Assembly (NCBI GenBank): GCA_963707905.1
Contig: CAVPSA010000021.1
Location: forward strand, 1 to 64,000
Source of the DNA: DASXKD01 sp963707905
GTDB lineage: Bacteria > Actinomycetota > Actinomycetes > Streptosporangiales > Streptosporangiaceae
Direction of reading: 5' to 3'
DNA: 64,000 nucleotides
In this document: one piece after another, positions 43,497 to 52,965 of the stretch
Layout of the letters: each line of letters starts with the position of its first letter
Numbering within the stretch: the first letter of the stretch is position 1
Position numbers and translations under genes: made by a program
The notes under the pieces: generated by a model
The model's database searches: none
Told to the model about the DNA's origin: nothing
Seen by the model: only the letters and a program-made list of their open reading frames with translations

Positions 43497-46400
43497 GTGC
43501 GACGCGGGCCCGCCGCCGTCCGGAGCCTGGTGCCGCACCGGCTTGCGCTCACCGCGGTCATGCTCACCGCCATCCTGGCGGCCACGCTGCTTTCCGGGCT
43601 CGTCTCGTTCGCGGCCATCGTGACCAGCTATGCCGTGCGGGTCACCCTGGCCAGCAGCCCCGCCACCAGCATCCTGATCACCTCGTCGGCGGGTTCGGCG
43701 GCCGCCGCCGCCCAGGACTCCACGCGGGTGGCCGCGGTGCTGCACCGCGCGCTGCCCGGCGGCCCGCTCAGCATCGACGGCTCGCTGGGCACCGACTACC
43801 TGAACATCCCCGCCGCCGCTGGCGGCCAGCACGCGCAGACCCACATCATCTCGCTGCCGGATCCGTCCCGCCGGGCCGTCCTGGTGGCCGGCACCTGGCC
43901 GCCGCGGGCAGCGGGCGGCGCCGCGGATACCGCGCTGCCGGTCGCGGTGCCCGCGGCGACGGCCACCATGCTGCACCTGCGCCCCGGCAGCACGCTGGCC
44001 CTCCACGTGGCCACCACCGGCAGGCAGATCGCCGTGCAGGTCACCGGGATCTTCCGCCGGTCGGCCAGGGCCGGTGCCTTCTGGACCCTGGACCCGGCGG
44101 GTGCCGCGCTTCCCAGGACGGTCGGCGGGTTCACCATCTACCCCTCGCTGGTGGCCAGCCAGGCGGGCATGACCGCGCGCGGTATCCCGGTCAGCTCCGC
44201 TTCCTGGGCGGTGGGCCTGGACACCGGCCGGATCGGGACCGGCAGCCTGTCCGCGCTTGCCACCTCGCTCGGCCCGGACCTGAACGGCCTTGGCAGCTCC
44301 GCCGGGCTGCGGAATGTCGTGGTGACGACGGGGCTGCCGACGCTGCTGGCCGGCCTGGAACAGGCCGTGGTGGTGGCCAGGTCCCAGCTCGCGGTCGGGA
44401 TTCTCATCCTGCTGGTCATCGCGGGAGCCACCCTTGCCCTGGCCGTCTCGCTGCTGAGCAGCCAGCGCGAAGCCGAGGCGGCGCTGCTGCGCGCCCGCGG
44501 CGCATCCCGGCGGCAGCTGTTCCGCACCGGGGCGGCCGAAGCCCTGCTGCTGGTCGCCCCGGCCGCGCTGCTGGCCCCGATCCTTGGCGGCCTGGCACTC
44601 CCGGCGCTGGCCCGGCGCGGGCCACTGGCCGGTGCCAGCTCCGGCCCCGCCGCCCCGCCCCACGCTCTGCAGATCCCCGTGGCGTTCCCCGCCGCCGCCT
44701 GGCTGGCGGCATTGGCCGCGGCCGCGGCCTGCGCCCTGGTCATCATGCGGAGCTGGGTGAACGCGGCCCAGTCGCCGGGCCTTACCCAGGCCCGCCGGGG
44801 CAGGCGTCCTGCCATCGCCGCGGCCGCACGGTCCGGCCTGGACCTGGCCCTGGTCGCCCTGGCGGTGCTGGCCGGCTGGCAACTCGCGCACTACCAGGCC
44901 CCGGTCACGGTCGGGGTGGACGGTTCCATCGGCGTCGATCCCATCCTGGTCACCGCGCCGGTGCTGGGCCTGGCTGCCGCCGCGGTGCTGATGCTGCGGC
45001 TGCTGCCCGCCGTGGCGCGGATCGGCGACCGGGCCGCCGTCCGTGGCCGCGACCTGACCGCCGCGGTCGCGGCCTGGCAGATCAGCCGCCGCCCGGTGCG
45101 CCAGGCCGGTCCGGTGCTGCTCGCCGTGCTCGCGGTCGCGACCAGCGTGATCGCGATCGGGGAATGGAGCACCTGGCAGCGGTCCGTCCAGGACCAGGCC
45201 AGCTTCACCACCGGCGCCGACCTGCGGGTGAACCTGCCGCCCGCCGCCCCGTTGCCGCCCGGCAAGGTCACCACGCTCACCGGTGCGCACGGCGTGACCG
45301 GCGCCACGCCGGTCATCCGGTCCACGATCGGCCTGCCGAACTCGGGCACCGCACAGCTACTGGCCCTGGACGCCCGGCAGGCGACGGGGGTGGCCGCGAT
45401 ACGGCCCGACCTGGCGCAGGGCTCGCCCGCGGCGCTGCTGCGGCGGCTCGCCCCCCGGGGGGCGCCGGCCGGGGCCCTGCTGGCGGGCAGGCCCGCCCGG
45501 CTGCTGATCACCGCCCGGCTGTCCGGGGCGGTGGGTAAGCCCTTGCTCTCGGTCACGATGGCCGACGGGTTCGGCATCAGCTACCAGGCGCTGGCGGGCC
45601 CGCTGCCAGCAGACGGCCGGGCGCACACGCTGACGGTGCCGGTGGCGCCACGGCAGGGCATGGCGTACCCGCTGCGCATCACCGGCTTCAGCCTGCAGTA
45701 CCTGATGCCCATGAAACACAGCGGGCCGGCCCAGTTGGTGGTCTCCGCCCTCCGCGCCGCGCCGCGGGCCGGGCCCGCGGGCCCGGCCGCCAGCCTCGGC
45801 CCCGCGGGTGGCCGGTTCAAGTCGTTCGGCAGCGCCAGCCCGCCCGGCCAGTTCGGCTTCCTGCGCAAGCAGCCCGTGGTGACCCCGGCCTTCATCGGCC
45901 ACGCCGGCCTCACCCTGGATTTCACCACCGGCTCCGGCTACGGGCCGCCGATCCATTCCTGCGGCCAGGTCCCCAACCGGCACCCGTGCGGGCCACCGGG
46001 CTCGATACCCACCATCGTGGCGATGACCTACGCCAGCCCCGGGGAGGCGGTGCCGGCCGCGGTGACCCGCAACTTCGCCAGCGCCACCGGGACCCACGTC
46101 GGGCAGACGCTCCAGGTCATCCTCCAGGGCGCGAGCGTGACCGTGCGGGTGGCCAGCATCGTGCCCGGCTTCCCCACGCTGACCGGCCCGAGCGGCGGGA
46201 TGATCGTGGACCAGGGGCTGCTGCAGCAGGCGCTGGACGCCGCCGGGGCCGGGCCCGCAGGCATCACCGAGTGGTGGCTGCGCACCGGCGGTCCGGTGAC
46301 GCTGCCCGGCCTGCCCCAGGGCACCACGGTCACCAGGCGGGCCGCCGTGGCCAGTGCGCTGCTCGCCAACCCGCTCGGCGCCGCGCCGCAACTGGCGATG

Positions 46401-46802
46401 CTGGCGATCGCCGCCGCGGCGGTGATCCTGGCCGCGGGCGGGTTCCTTGTGGCCGCGGCGACCGCCAGGGAACGGGCCCACGACATGGCGCTGCTCGCCG
46501 CGCTCGGTGCCACCAAGCGCCAGCTCACCAGGCTGCTCTGCCTGGAGCAGGCCCTGGTGGCCATCCCCGCCGCCGCGGCCGGGCTGCTGCTCGGCGCCCT
46601 GCTGGCCCGGCTGGTGATCCCGGCGGTGACCATCACCGCCACCGGGCGGCACCCGCAGCCGCCCGCGCTGATCCAGGTGCCGGTGGCCGTGCCCGCCGCG
46701 GTCGCGGTGATCATGGCCGTGGTGCCGGTGCTCATCGCCGCCGCCGGCGGTGGCCCGCGGGCCCGGGTGAGCGTGCACACCCGGGCGGAGGCCTCGGCAT
46801 GA
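43497..46802 (+). CDS. Giant FtsX-like ABC transporter permease (module 1, first permease)
   Basis: An 1101-residue permease. One N-terminal membrane helix precedes a large extracytoplasmic domain. A first FtsX-type core follows (QLAVGILILLVIAGATLALAV, then the coupling loop EAALLRARGASRRQL), then a second extracytoplasmic domain and a C-terminal core (AHDMALLAALGATKRQL). The GTG at 43497 follows GGAGGTGA by eight bases. Next on the strand are a second permease and two ATPases. The paralogue at 60258 shares segments such as WQISRRPVRQ. Cargo unknown. Confidence 0.88.
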   Translation: MRRGPAAVRSLVPHRLALTAVMLTAILAATLLSGLVSFAAIVTSYAVRVTLASSPATSILITSSAGSAAAAAQDSTRVAAVLHRALPGGPLSIDGSLGTDYLNIPAAAGGQHAQTHIISLPDPSRRAVLVAGTWPPRAAGGAADTALPVAVPAATATMLHLRPGSTLALHVATTGRQIAVQVTGIFRRSARAGAFWTLDPAGAALPRTVGGFTIYPSLVASQAGMTARGIPVSSASWAVGLDTGRIGTGSLSALATSLGPDLNGLGSSAGLRNVVVTTGLPTLLAGLEQAVVVARSQLAVGILILLVIAGATLALAVSLLSSQREAEAALLRARGASRRQLFRTGAAEALLLVAPAALLAPILGGLALPALARRGPLAGASSGPAAPPHALQIPVAFPAAAWLAALAAAAACALVIMRSWVNAAQSPGLTQARRGRRPAIAAAARSGLDLALVALAVLAGWQLAHYQAPVTVGVDGSIGVDPILVTAPVLGLAAAAVLMLRLLPAVARIGDRAAVRGRDLTAAVAAWQISRRPVRQAGPVLLAVLAVATSVIAIGEWSTWQRSVQDQASFTTGADLRVNLPPAAPLPPGKVTTLTGAHGVTGATPVIRSTIGLPNSGTAQLLALDARQATGVAAIRPDLAQGSPAALLRRLAPRGAPAGALLAGRPARLLITARLSGAVGKPLLSVTMADGFGISYQALAGPLPADGRAHTLTVPVAPRQGMAYPLRITGFSLQYLMPMKHSGPAQLVVSALRAAPRAGPAGPAASLGPAGGRFKSFGSASPPGQFGFLRKQPVVTPAFIGHAGLTLDFTTGSGYGPPIHSCGQVPNRHPCGPPGSIPTIVAMTYASPGEAVPAAVTRNFASATGTHVGQTLQVILQGASVTVRVASIVPGFPTLTGPSGGMIVDQGLLQQALDAAGAGPAGITEWWLRTGGPVTLPGLPQGTTVTRRAAVASALLANPLGAAPQLAMLAIAAAAVILAAGGFLVAAATARERAHDMALLAALGATKRQLTRLLCLEQALVAIPAAAAGLLLGALLARLVIPAVTITATGRHPQPPALIQVPVAVPAAVAVIMAVVPVLIAAAGGGPRARVSVHTRAEASA

Positions 46803-46818
46803 CGGGACGGGCCCCGGC

Positions 46819-49587
46819 ATGAGGCGGCTGCGGCGGCTGGGCAGGCTGCTGACCGGGCCGGCCGGGCGCGGGCCGGCCGCGGCGCTTGCGGTCATCGCCG
46901 CCCTGGCCGCGTTCCTGGCCACGGCGGGCCCGCGCGCGTCCGCCGCGCTGCAGGACACCGCACTGCGAAAGACCCTGGCCGCGAACTCCGCCACCGGGGT
47001 CGGCATGTACGCGAACGCCGACTGGGACATGACCGGCACCACTCCGGCCGACCTGCTCAGCTCCCAGCAGCTGCAGGTGGCTGGCCGGGTGCTCACCGCC
47101 GCCCTGGTCCCGCCGCTGCACCCGGCACCCGGCACCGGGCCCTGGAACGGGCTCACCACGCCGGTGTACGGGGTGACCAACGCCGCCCGGTCCGCCATAC
47201 TCAGCGAGCCGCCGCAGGTCCAGCTCTGCTACCGCAGCGCGCTGGCGGCCCACGGCCGGCTGGTCGCCGGGTCCTACCCGGGCAATGCCATCCTGACCAC
47301 GCACAACGGGCAACTCACGGTCACCCTGCAGGTCGCGGTGACAACGGCGACCGCGGCCAGGTTCGAACTGCGCCCCGGCTCGATAGTCAAGCTGGCGCCG
47401 TCCGTCAACGGGCCGGCCCCCACCGTGGTGCTGAAGGTGACCGGGATCATCAGGCAGGCCCACCTCGGGTCGGCCTTCTGGGCGTCCACCGGGCCGGTCG
47501 TCAAGCCCGCGGTGGAAGGGCTGTCGCTGTCCTGGCTGGGCGGGGCGCTGCTCGGCGGTTCGGAGCTGAGCGCCCTGCCGGTGGCCTTCCCGCTGCAGAC
47601 CGTGCAGGTCCAGTGGGGCATCGCGGTGGACGTCAGCAACCTGACCGTGGCGCAGGTGCCGGCCGTGATGAACGCGCTCGCGGCCACCGCGGCCAGCGAC
47701 GCCGGGCCGCGGGCCGAGCAGGTCTCGCACGCGCCGCTGGCCGAGGCGCCGTCACTGTTCCCCGCCGGATTCGACACCCTGCAGGCCTTCATGGCCGAGC
47801 AGGGCGCCGTAGGCGCCATCAACGCGCTGCTTGAGTACGGGCTGTTCGCCGTCGCGCTCATCCTGCTGGTGACCTGTGCCCTGGTGGTGACCGACGCCTA
47901 CGAGGAGGAGATCTCGCTGATCCTCGCCCGGGGCGGCAGCATGCGGCAGGTGATGCTGCGGGTGCTCGGGCGCACCGCGGTGGCCGCCGCCCCGGGCCTG
48001 GCCGTGGGTATCGCGGCCGGCCTGGCCGTCACCCCCGGCGCCGGGAGCACGGACGTCCTGCTGGTCGCCGCCGTCGCGGTGGCCGCGCTCGGCGCACCGC
48101 CGGCGATCGCCGCCTGGCGGCACCGCGGATCCCGCCCGGTGGCCCAGGCCGGCCGCGCCGACCTGGCCATACCGCGCCGCTCGGTGCGCCGGCTGGTCGC
48201 CGAGGCCACGGTGCTGATCGCGATCATCGGGGCGGTCGCCGCACTGCGGCTGCGCGGCGCGGCCACGGCGTCAGGGCCCGACCCCTATGTCAGCTCGGCG
48301 CCGGTACTTGTCGCCGTGGCGGCGGGGCTCATCGCGGCGCGCGTCTACCCGCTGCCACTGCGCGGGCTGGCCAGGCTCACCGCGCCACGCCGGTCCCCCG
48401 TCGGGTTTCTCGGCATCACCCGGGCCGCGCGCGGCCGGCCCGCCGCGCTGCTGCCCGCCCTGGCGCTGGTCGTCGCCCTGGCGGTGGTCGCGCTCGGCGG
48501 CACGCTGCGGGCCGCGGTCAGCCGCGGCCAGGTGGCGGCGTCCTGGCAGCAGACCGGCGCCGACGCGGTGATCCGCACCAAGGGGTCCCAGCAGGTCGTC
48601 TTTCCCGCGGCACAGCGGGCGATCGCGGCGGTCCCCGGTGTCACGCACAGCGAGGCCGTTTACGCGGTCACCCCCGGCGACCCGCTGGCCGCCAACCTGC
48701 TGACCGGGTCGGGCAACGCGATCAGCACGGGAGTGCTTGTGGTGAACCCGGCACGGTACGCGGCCCTGGTCGCGGCGACCCCGTTCCCGGCGTTCCCCGG
48801 GCACCTGCTGGCCAGCACCGGCCCCGGCGGGGCGGTGCCGGTGGTCGCGACCCCGAAGATCGCGGCGGCGATCCGGGCGGGCAACCGCCAGCTTGGCTTC
48901 GCCGGCAGCCTGCTGACGCTGCGGCTGGCCGCCACCACCACGGCCACCCCGGCGCTGCCCGGCGGCGGCCCGTTCGTGATCCTGCCATCCTGGGTGGTGC
49001 CCAGGCTCACCGACGGCGCGGCGCCGAACATCGAACTGCTCATCGGCCCCAGGCTCAACTCCGGTGACCTCGCCAGGGCACTGCGGCGCACGCTGCCCGA
49101 CAGCGAGGTGGTGTTCCGGCAGGCGGCGCTCGCCGCGGAAACCGGGTCTCCCCTGGTGCGCAGCGCCGATATCGCGTTCGATCTTTGCCTGGTCGCGGCG
49201 GTGGCGGTGAGCATCGCGGCCATCCTGCTCGGGCTGCTGCTGACCGGCCGGGACCGGACCCGGGTGGCGGCCTGGCTGGCGGCGCTTGGCATGACCCGCC
49301 AGCAGGCCCGGCGGCTGGCCATGCTCGACGCGCTGCCGCTTGCGCTGATCGCGGTGGTGGGCGCGGAACTGGCCGGCCTCGTGCTCGGCCCGATCATCGC
49401 GCCCGCGCTCAACCTGTCGGCGTTCACCGGCTCCGGCGCGGCGGTGCCGGTGCAGCCGGACCTGGTGGCACTGGTCGTCCCGGCGGCCGGTGCGGTCATC
49501 CTGGTATCGGTGATCACCGCCGCGCAGAGCGCGCTCACCCGAAGGCGCACCAGGACCGGCGTGCTACGACTGGATGAGGGCAGGTGA
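46819..49587 (+). CDS. FtsX-like ABC transporter permease (module 1, second permease)
   Basis: A 922-residue permease with an N-terminal helix, a large outer domain, an FtsX-type core (ALILLVTCALVVTDAYEEEI followed by SLILARGGSMRQVML) and a second core at the C-terminus (SIAAILLGLLLTGRDRTRVA, AAWLAALGMTRQQARRL). It starts 17 bases after the first permease, and its stop is five bases before the chosen start of the ATPase gene, so the four genes form an operon. It probably pairs with the first permease. Confidence 0.87.
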   Translation: MRRLRRLGRLLTGPAGRGPAAALAVIAALAAFLATAGPRASAALQDTALRKTLAANSATGVGMYANADWDMTGTTPADLLSSQQLQVAGRVLTAALVPPLHPAPGTGPWNGLTTPVYGVTNAARSAILSEPPQVQLCYRSALAAHGRLVAGSYPGNAILTTHNGQLTVTLQVAVTTATAARFELRPGSIVKLAPSVNGPAPTVVLKVTGIIRQAHLGSAFWASTGPVVKPAVEGLSLSWLGGALLGGSELSALPVAFPLQTVQVQWGIAVDVSNLTVAQVPAVMNALAATAASDAGPRAEQVSHAPLAEAPSLFPAGFDTLQAFMAEQGAVGAINALLEYGLFAVALILLVTCALVVTDAYEEEISLILARGGSMRQVMLRVLGRTAVAAAPGLAVGIAAGLAVTPGAGSTDVLLVAAVAVAALGAPPAIAAWRHRGSRPVAQAGRADLAIPRRSVRRLVAEATVLIAIIGAVAALRLRGAATASGPDPYVSSAPVLVAVAAGLIAARVYPLPLRGLARLTAPRRSPVGFLGITRAARGRPAALLPALALVVALAVVALGGTLRAAVSRGQVAASWQQTGADAVIRTKGSQQVVFPAAQRAIAAVPGVTHSEAVYAVTPGDPLAANLLTGSGNAISTGVLVVNPARYAALVAATPFPAFPGHLLASTGPGGAVPVVATPKIAAAIRAGNRQLGFAGSLLTLRLAATTTATPALPGGGPFVILPSWVVPRLTDGAAPNIELLIGPRLNSGDLARALRRTLPDSEVVFRQAALAAETGSPLVRSADIAFDLCLVAAVAVSIAAILLGLLLTGRDRTRVAAWLAALGMTRQQARRLAMLDALPLALIAVVGAELAGLVLGPIIAPALNLSAFTGSGAAVPVQPDLVALVVPAAGAVILVSVITAAQSALTRRRTRTGVLRLDEGR

Positions 49588-49591
49588 TGAG

Positions 49592-50641
49592 ATGGTGAGC
49601 GTGGAGCAGACCTCCATCGAGCAGCTCACCAGTGGCCATCAGGCCACTGGGGCCGAGCGCGCCAGTTTCGGGGACGACGCGGTCATCGCCTGCGACAGCC
49701 TGGTCAGGATCTACTCCACGGCCGGTATCGAGGTGCAGGCCTTGCAGGGGCTTGACCTGCTGATCGAGCCTGGTGAGCTGACCGCGCTCGTCGGCGCCTC
49801 GGGCAGCGGGAAGTCCACGCTGCTCAACATCCTGGCGGGCCTGGACGCGCCCACCGCGGGCCGGGCCCGGGTGGCCGGGCACGACCTGCTGGGCATGGGC
49901 GCGCGGGAGCGCCTGGCCTACCGCCGCGAGACCGTGGGCTTCCTCTGGCAGCAGACGAGCCGGAACCTGTTCTCGCACCTGACGGCGGCGGAGAACGTGG
50001 CACTGCCGATGCGCCTGGCCGCCAAGGGCCGGCGGCCCAGGCAGCGGCGCACCACCGAACTGCTCGACGCGCTGGGCGTCGGCTACTGCCAGGACCGGAT
50101 GCCAGCCCAGATGTCCGGCGGGGAGCAGCAGCGTGTGGCGATCGGCGTGGCGCTGGCCAACGAGCCGGCGGTGCTGCTCGCCGACGAGCCGACCGGGGAA
50201 CTCGACACCGCAACCGGCGAGGAGGTGTTCGCGGCGCTGCGGACCGCCAACACCGACCTCGGCGTGACGATCCTGGTGGTCACGCACGACCAGCAGGTGT
50301 CCGAGCAGGTCCGCAGGACGATAGCGATCAGGGACGGCCGGATCAGTACCGAGGTGCTCCGCCACACCGCGACCGATGAGCACGGGCAGGAGGCCGACGT
50401 GGCCCAGGAGTACGCGGTGCTTGACCGCGCCGGGCGGCTGCAGATCCCGCGCGACTTCATCGAGACGCTGGACATGCGCGACCGGGTGCTGCTTGCCCTG
50501 GAGGCCGACCATGTCGGGGTGTGGCCGGACGCCGCGGGCCGGGACGGTGCGACCGGGCCGGTGGTGCGCCGCCGGGTGCACGGCCGCCACGAACGCGATG
50601 GCGGCGGGCCCGCCCCGGACGACGGGCAGCGCGAAGCATGA
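49592..50641 (+). CDS. ABC transporter ATPase with AbrB-like C-terminal segment
   Basis: A 349-residue ATPase of the MacB/LolD type: Walker A GASGSGKST, signature MSGGEQQRV, Walker B VLLADEPTGEL and the H-loop VVTHD. Beyond the ATPase core (about residue 255) a tail contains YAVLDRAGRLQIPRDFIETL and then DMRDRVLLALEADHVGVWP, which matches the AbrB/SpoVT swapped-hairpin pattern (GR-x-x-IP). The start is the ATG at 49592; an ATG at 49574 inside the permease end is possible. Its TGA overlaps the next ATG as ATGA. Confidence 0.88.
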   Translation: MVSVEQTSIEQLTSGHQATGAERASFGDDAVIACDSLVRIYSTAGIEVQALQGLDLLIEPGELTALVGASGSGKSTLLNILAGLDAPTAGRARVAGHDLLGMGARERLAYRRETVGFLWQQTSRNLFSHLTAAENVALPMRLAAKGRRPRQRRTTELLDALGVGYCQDRMPAQMSGGEQQRVAIGVALANEPAVLLADEPTGELDTATGEEVFAALRTANTDLGVTILVVTHDQQVSEQVRRTIAIRDGRISTEVLRHTATDEHGQEADVAQEYAVLDRAGRLQIPRDFIETLDMRDRVLLALEADHVGVWPDAAGRDGATGPVVRRRVHGRHERDGGGPAPDDGQREA

Positions 50642-51342
50642 CCAGCACCGCAGCGGAAGCCGTTCAGCAGACAAAAATCGTGCGCGTCGAGGAGGTGACC
50701 CGCAGCTATGGCAGCGGCGCGACCGAAGTGCACGCCCTGCGCGGGGTGTCGTTCACGATCACCCGGGGCGAGCTGGTCGCGCTGCGCGGGCGGTCGGGTT
50801 CTGGCAAGACCACCCTGCTGAGCATCATCGGCGGCCTGGAACGGCCGTCCAGCGGCCGGGTGGAGGTGGACGGCGAGGAAGTCACGGCGATGAGCCCGGA
50901 CGCGGTGGCCAGGATGCTGCGCGAGCGGGTCGCGTTCATCTTCCAGTCGTTCGGGCTGCTGCCGGTGCTGTCCGCGGCGGAGAACGTGGGCCTGCCGATG
51001 CGGCTGGCCCGGCTGGACCCGGCCGCGCGGGAGCGCCGGGCCGTGGCCCTGCTCGACCTGGTGGGCCTGGCCGGGCACGCCGGGCAGCGGCCGTATGAGC
51101 TGTCCGGTGGCGAGCAGCAGCGGGTGGCGATCGCGCGGGCCCTGGCGAACAACCCGCGGCTGCTGCTCGCCGACGAGCCCACCGGCCAGCTTGACCTGGA
51201 GACCGCGCGCCAGATCATGCGGCTGATCCGCAGCATCGCGCATGGCGAGGGCATCACCGCGATCGTGGCCACCCACGACAGCGCCCTGATCGAACTGGCC
51301 GACCGCGTCCTAGAACTGAAAGACGGCCGCCTGGTGGACTAG
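50638..51342 (+). CDS. ABC transporter ATPase (MacB/LolD type)
   Basis: A 234-residue ATPase with Walker A GRSGSGKTT, the FQSFGLLPVLSAAENV Q-loop segment, signature LSGGEQQRV, Walker B LLLADEPTGQL and VATHD. The length is normal for the family and it lacks the extra C-terminal segment of its neighbour. ATG 50638 overlaps the previous stop. Two unlike ATPases with two unlike permeases suggest a hetero-complex. Confidence 0.92.
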   Translation: MTSTAAEAVQQTKIVRVEEVTRSYGSGATEVHALRGVSFTITRGELVALRGRSGSGKTTLLSIIGGLERPSSGRVEVDGEEVTAMSPDAVARMLRERVAFIFQSFGLLPVLSAAENVGLPMRLARLDPAARERRAVALLDLVGLAGHAGQRPYELSGGEQQRVAIARALANNPRLLLADEPTGQLDLETARQIMRLIRSIAHGEGITAIVATHDSALIELADRVLELKDGRLVD

Positions 51343-51383
51343 AGCCCGGCGTTGCCGACCGGTCAGCCGACGGCGTGGGGGTT

Positions 51384-51403
51384 CCGGGGGCTCGTGCCCC
51401 CGG
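51384..51403. terminator. Hairpin between the ABC operon and clpX
   Basis: CCGGGGGC and GCCCCCGG form a perfect 8-bp stem with loop TCGT between convergent genes. The surrounding sequence (GGGGGTTCC then the stem) resembles the repeated hairpins near 56990 and 57060. Confidence 0.7.
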
Positions 51404-51484
51404 GCTAGCACTGCGGGCCGGCGAGCAGTTGGCGAGGCCAACAGCAGAGTAGGCCGGCGAGCAGCCTGAGGCGCCCGGCCCGCG

Positions 51485-52765
51485 CTACGCGGACTTCTCG
51501 CGGGGGGTGCGGCGGCTGGTGACGCCGCGCGGCACCAGGGTGGGGTTCACGTGCTCAAGGACCACCGGCCCGGTGATCACCACCCGCTCCACGTCCTTGC
51601 GGCTGGGCACCTCGTACATGACCGACAGCAGGACCTCTTCCAGGATCGCCCGCAGCCCCCGGGCACCGGTCCCGCGCAGGATCGCCTGGTCGGCGACGGC
51701 CTCGAGCGCGTCCGGGGTGAACTCCAGGTCCACGCCGTCCAGCTCGAACAGCCGACGGTACTGCTTGACCAGCGCGTTCCTCGGCTCGGTGAGGATCAGG
51801 ATGAGCGCTTCCCTGTCCAGGTTGTGCACGCTGGTGATTACCGGGAGCCGGCCCACGAACTCGGGGATCATGCCGAACTTCAGCAGGTCCTCCGGCATCA
51901 CCTCGGCGAACGCGTCCGTCGTGGCGTTGTCGTTCTTGACCCGCAGCACGGCACCGAAACCCATGCCGCTCTTGCCGACGCGCTGCTCGATGATCCGCTC
52001 CAGGCCCGAGAAAGACCCGCCGCAGATGAACAGGACGTTGGTGGTGTCGATCTGGATGAACTCCTGGTGCGGGTGCTTGCGGCCGCCCTGGGGCGGCACC
52101 GACGCCGTGGTGCCCTCCAGGATCTTCAGCAGGGCCTGCTGCACTCCCTCGCCGGAGACGTCCCTGGTGATCGAGGGGTTCTCGCTCTTGCGGGCGATCT
52201 TGTCGATCTCGTCGATGTAGATGATGCCCGTCTCGGCCTTCTTGACGTCGTACTCGGCCGCCTGGATGAGCTTGAGCAGGATGTTCTCGACGTCCTCGCC
52301 CACGTAGCCCGCCTCGGTGAGGGCGGTCGCGTCGGCGATGGCGAAGGGCACGTTGAGCAGCCGGGCCAGGGTCTGGGCAAGCAGTGTCTTACCGGACCCG
52401 GTGGGGCCCAGCAGCAGGATGTTCGACTTGGCCAGCTCGACGCCCTCGTCGCCGGACCTGGTGTCGCCACCGGACTGGATCCGCTTGTAGTGGTTGTAGA
52501 CCGCGACCGACAGCGCCTTCTTGGCCTTTTCCTGGCCGATCACATAGGCGTCGAGGAACTCGTAGATCTCGCGCGGCTTGGGGAGGCTGTCCCACTGCAG
52601 CTCGGCCGGCTCGGCGAGCTCTTCTTCGATGATCTCGTTACAGAGGTCGATGCACTCGTCGCAGATGTACACGCCCGGGCCGGCGATGAGCTTCTTGACC
52701 TGCTTCTGGCTCTTCCCGCAGAACGAGCATTTGAGCAAGTCACCGCCGTCACCAATGCGTGCCAC
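51485..52765 (-). CDS. clpX: ATP-dependent Clp protease ATP-binding subunit ClpX
   Basis: A 426-residue AAA+ unfoldase. The N-terminal four-cysteine zinc domain (CSFCGKSQKQ then CDECIDLCNE) is followed by Walker A LLGPTGSGKT, Walker B IIYIDEIDKI and the sensor region TGARGLRAILEE. It unfolds substrates for ClpP1P2. The GTG at 52765 follows AAGGAG. It is downstream of clpP1-clpP2 on the same strand, 200 bases away, so it may have its own promoter. Confidence 0.98.
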   Translation of the reverse strand: MARIGDGGDLLKCSFCGKSQKQVKKLIAGPGVYICDECIDLCNEIIEEELAEPAELQWDSLPKPREIYEFLDAYVIGQEKAKKALSVAVYNHYKRIQSGGDTRSGDEGVELAKSNILLLGPTGSGKTLLAQTLARLLNVPFAIADATALTEAGYVGEDVENILLKLIQAAEYDVKKAETGIIYIDEIDKIARKSENPSITRDVSGEGVQQALLKILEGTTASVPPQGGRKHPHQEFIQIDTTNVLFICGGSFSGLERIIEQRVGKSGMGFGAVLRVKNDNATTDAFAEVMPEDLLKFGMIPEFVGRLPVITSVHNLDREALILILTEPRNALVKQYRRLFELDGVDLEFTPDALEAVADQAILRGTGARGLRAILEEVLLSVMYEVPSRKDVERVVITGPVVLEHVNPTLVPRGVTSRRTPREKSA

Positions 52766-52965
52766 CCAGTAACTCCTTCATGCGGGGACCGCCGAAGCGG
52801 CCCGGCCACCACCAGGGGGTCCCGCCGCCGTGGCTGGCCGTTGTCCACCCCGGTCAATCGAGTCCGTAGTGGAACGGTACCTTCCAACAGGCCCTCATGC
52901 GAAGCCACCTGCCCTCGGCGCGGCGGCCGCAAAAGGGATTTCAGCCGGGCATACTCCGGTACTGC

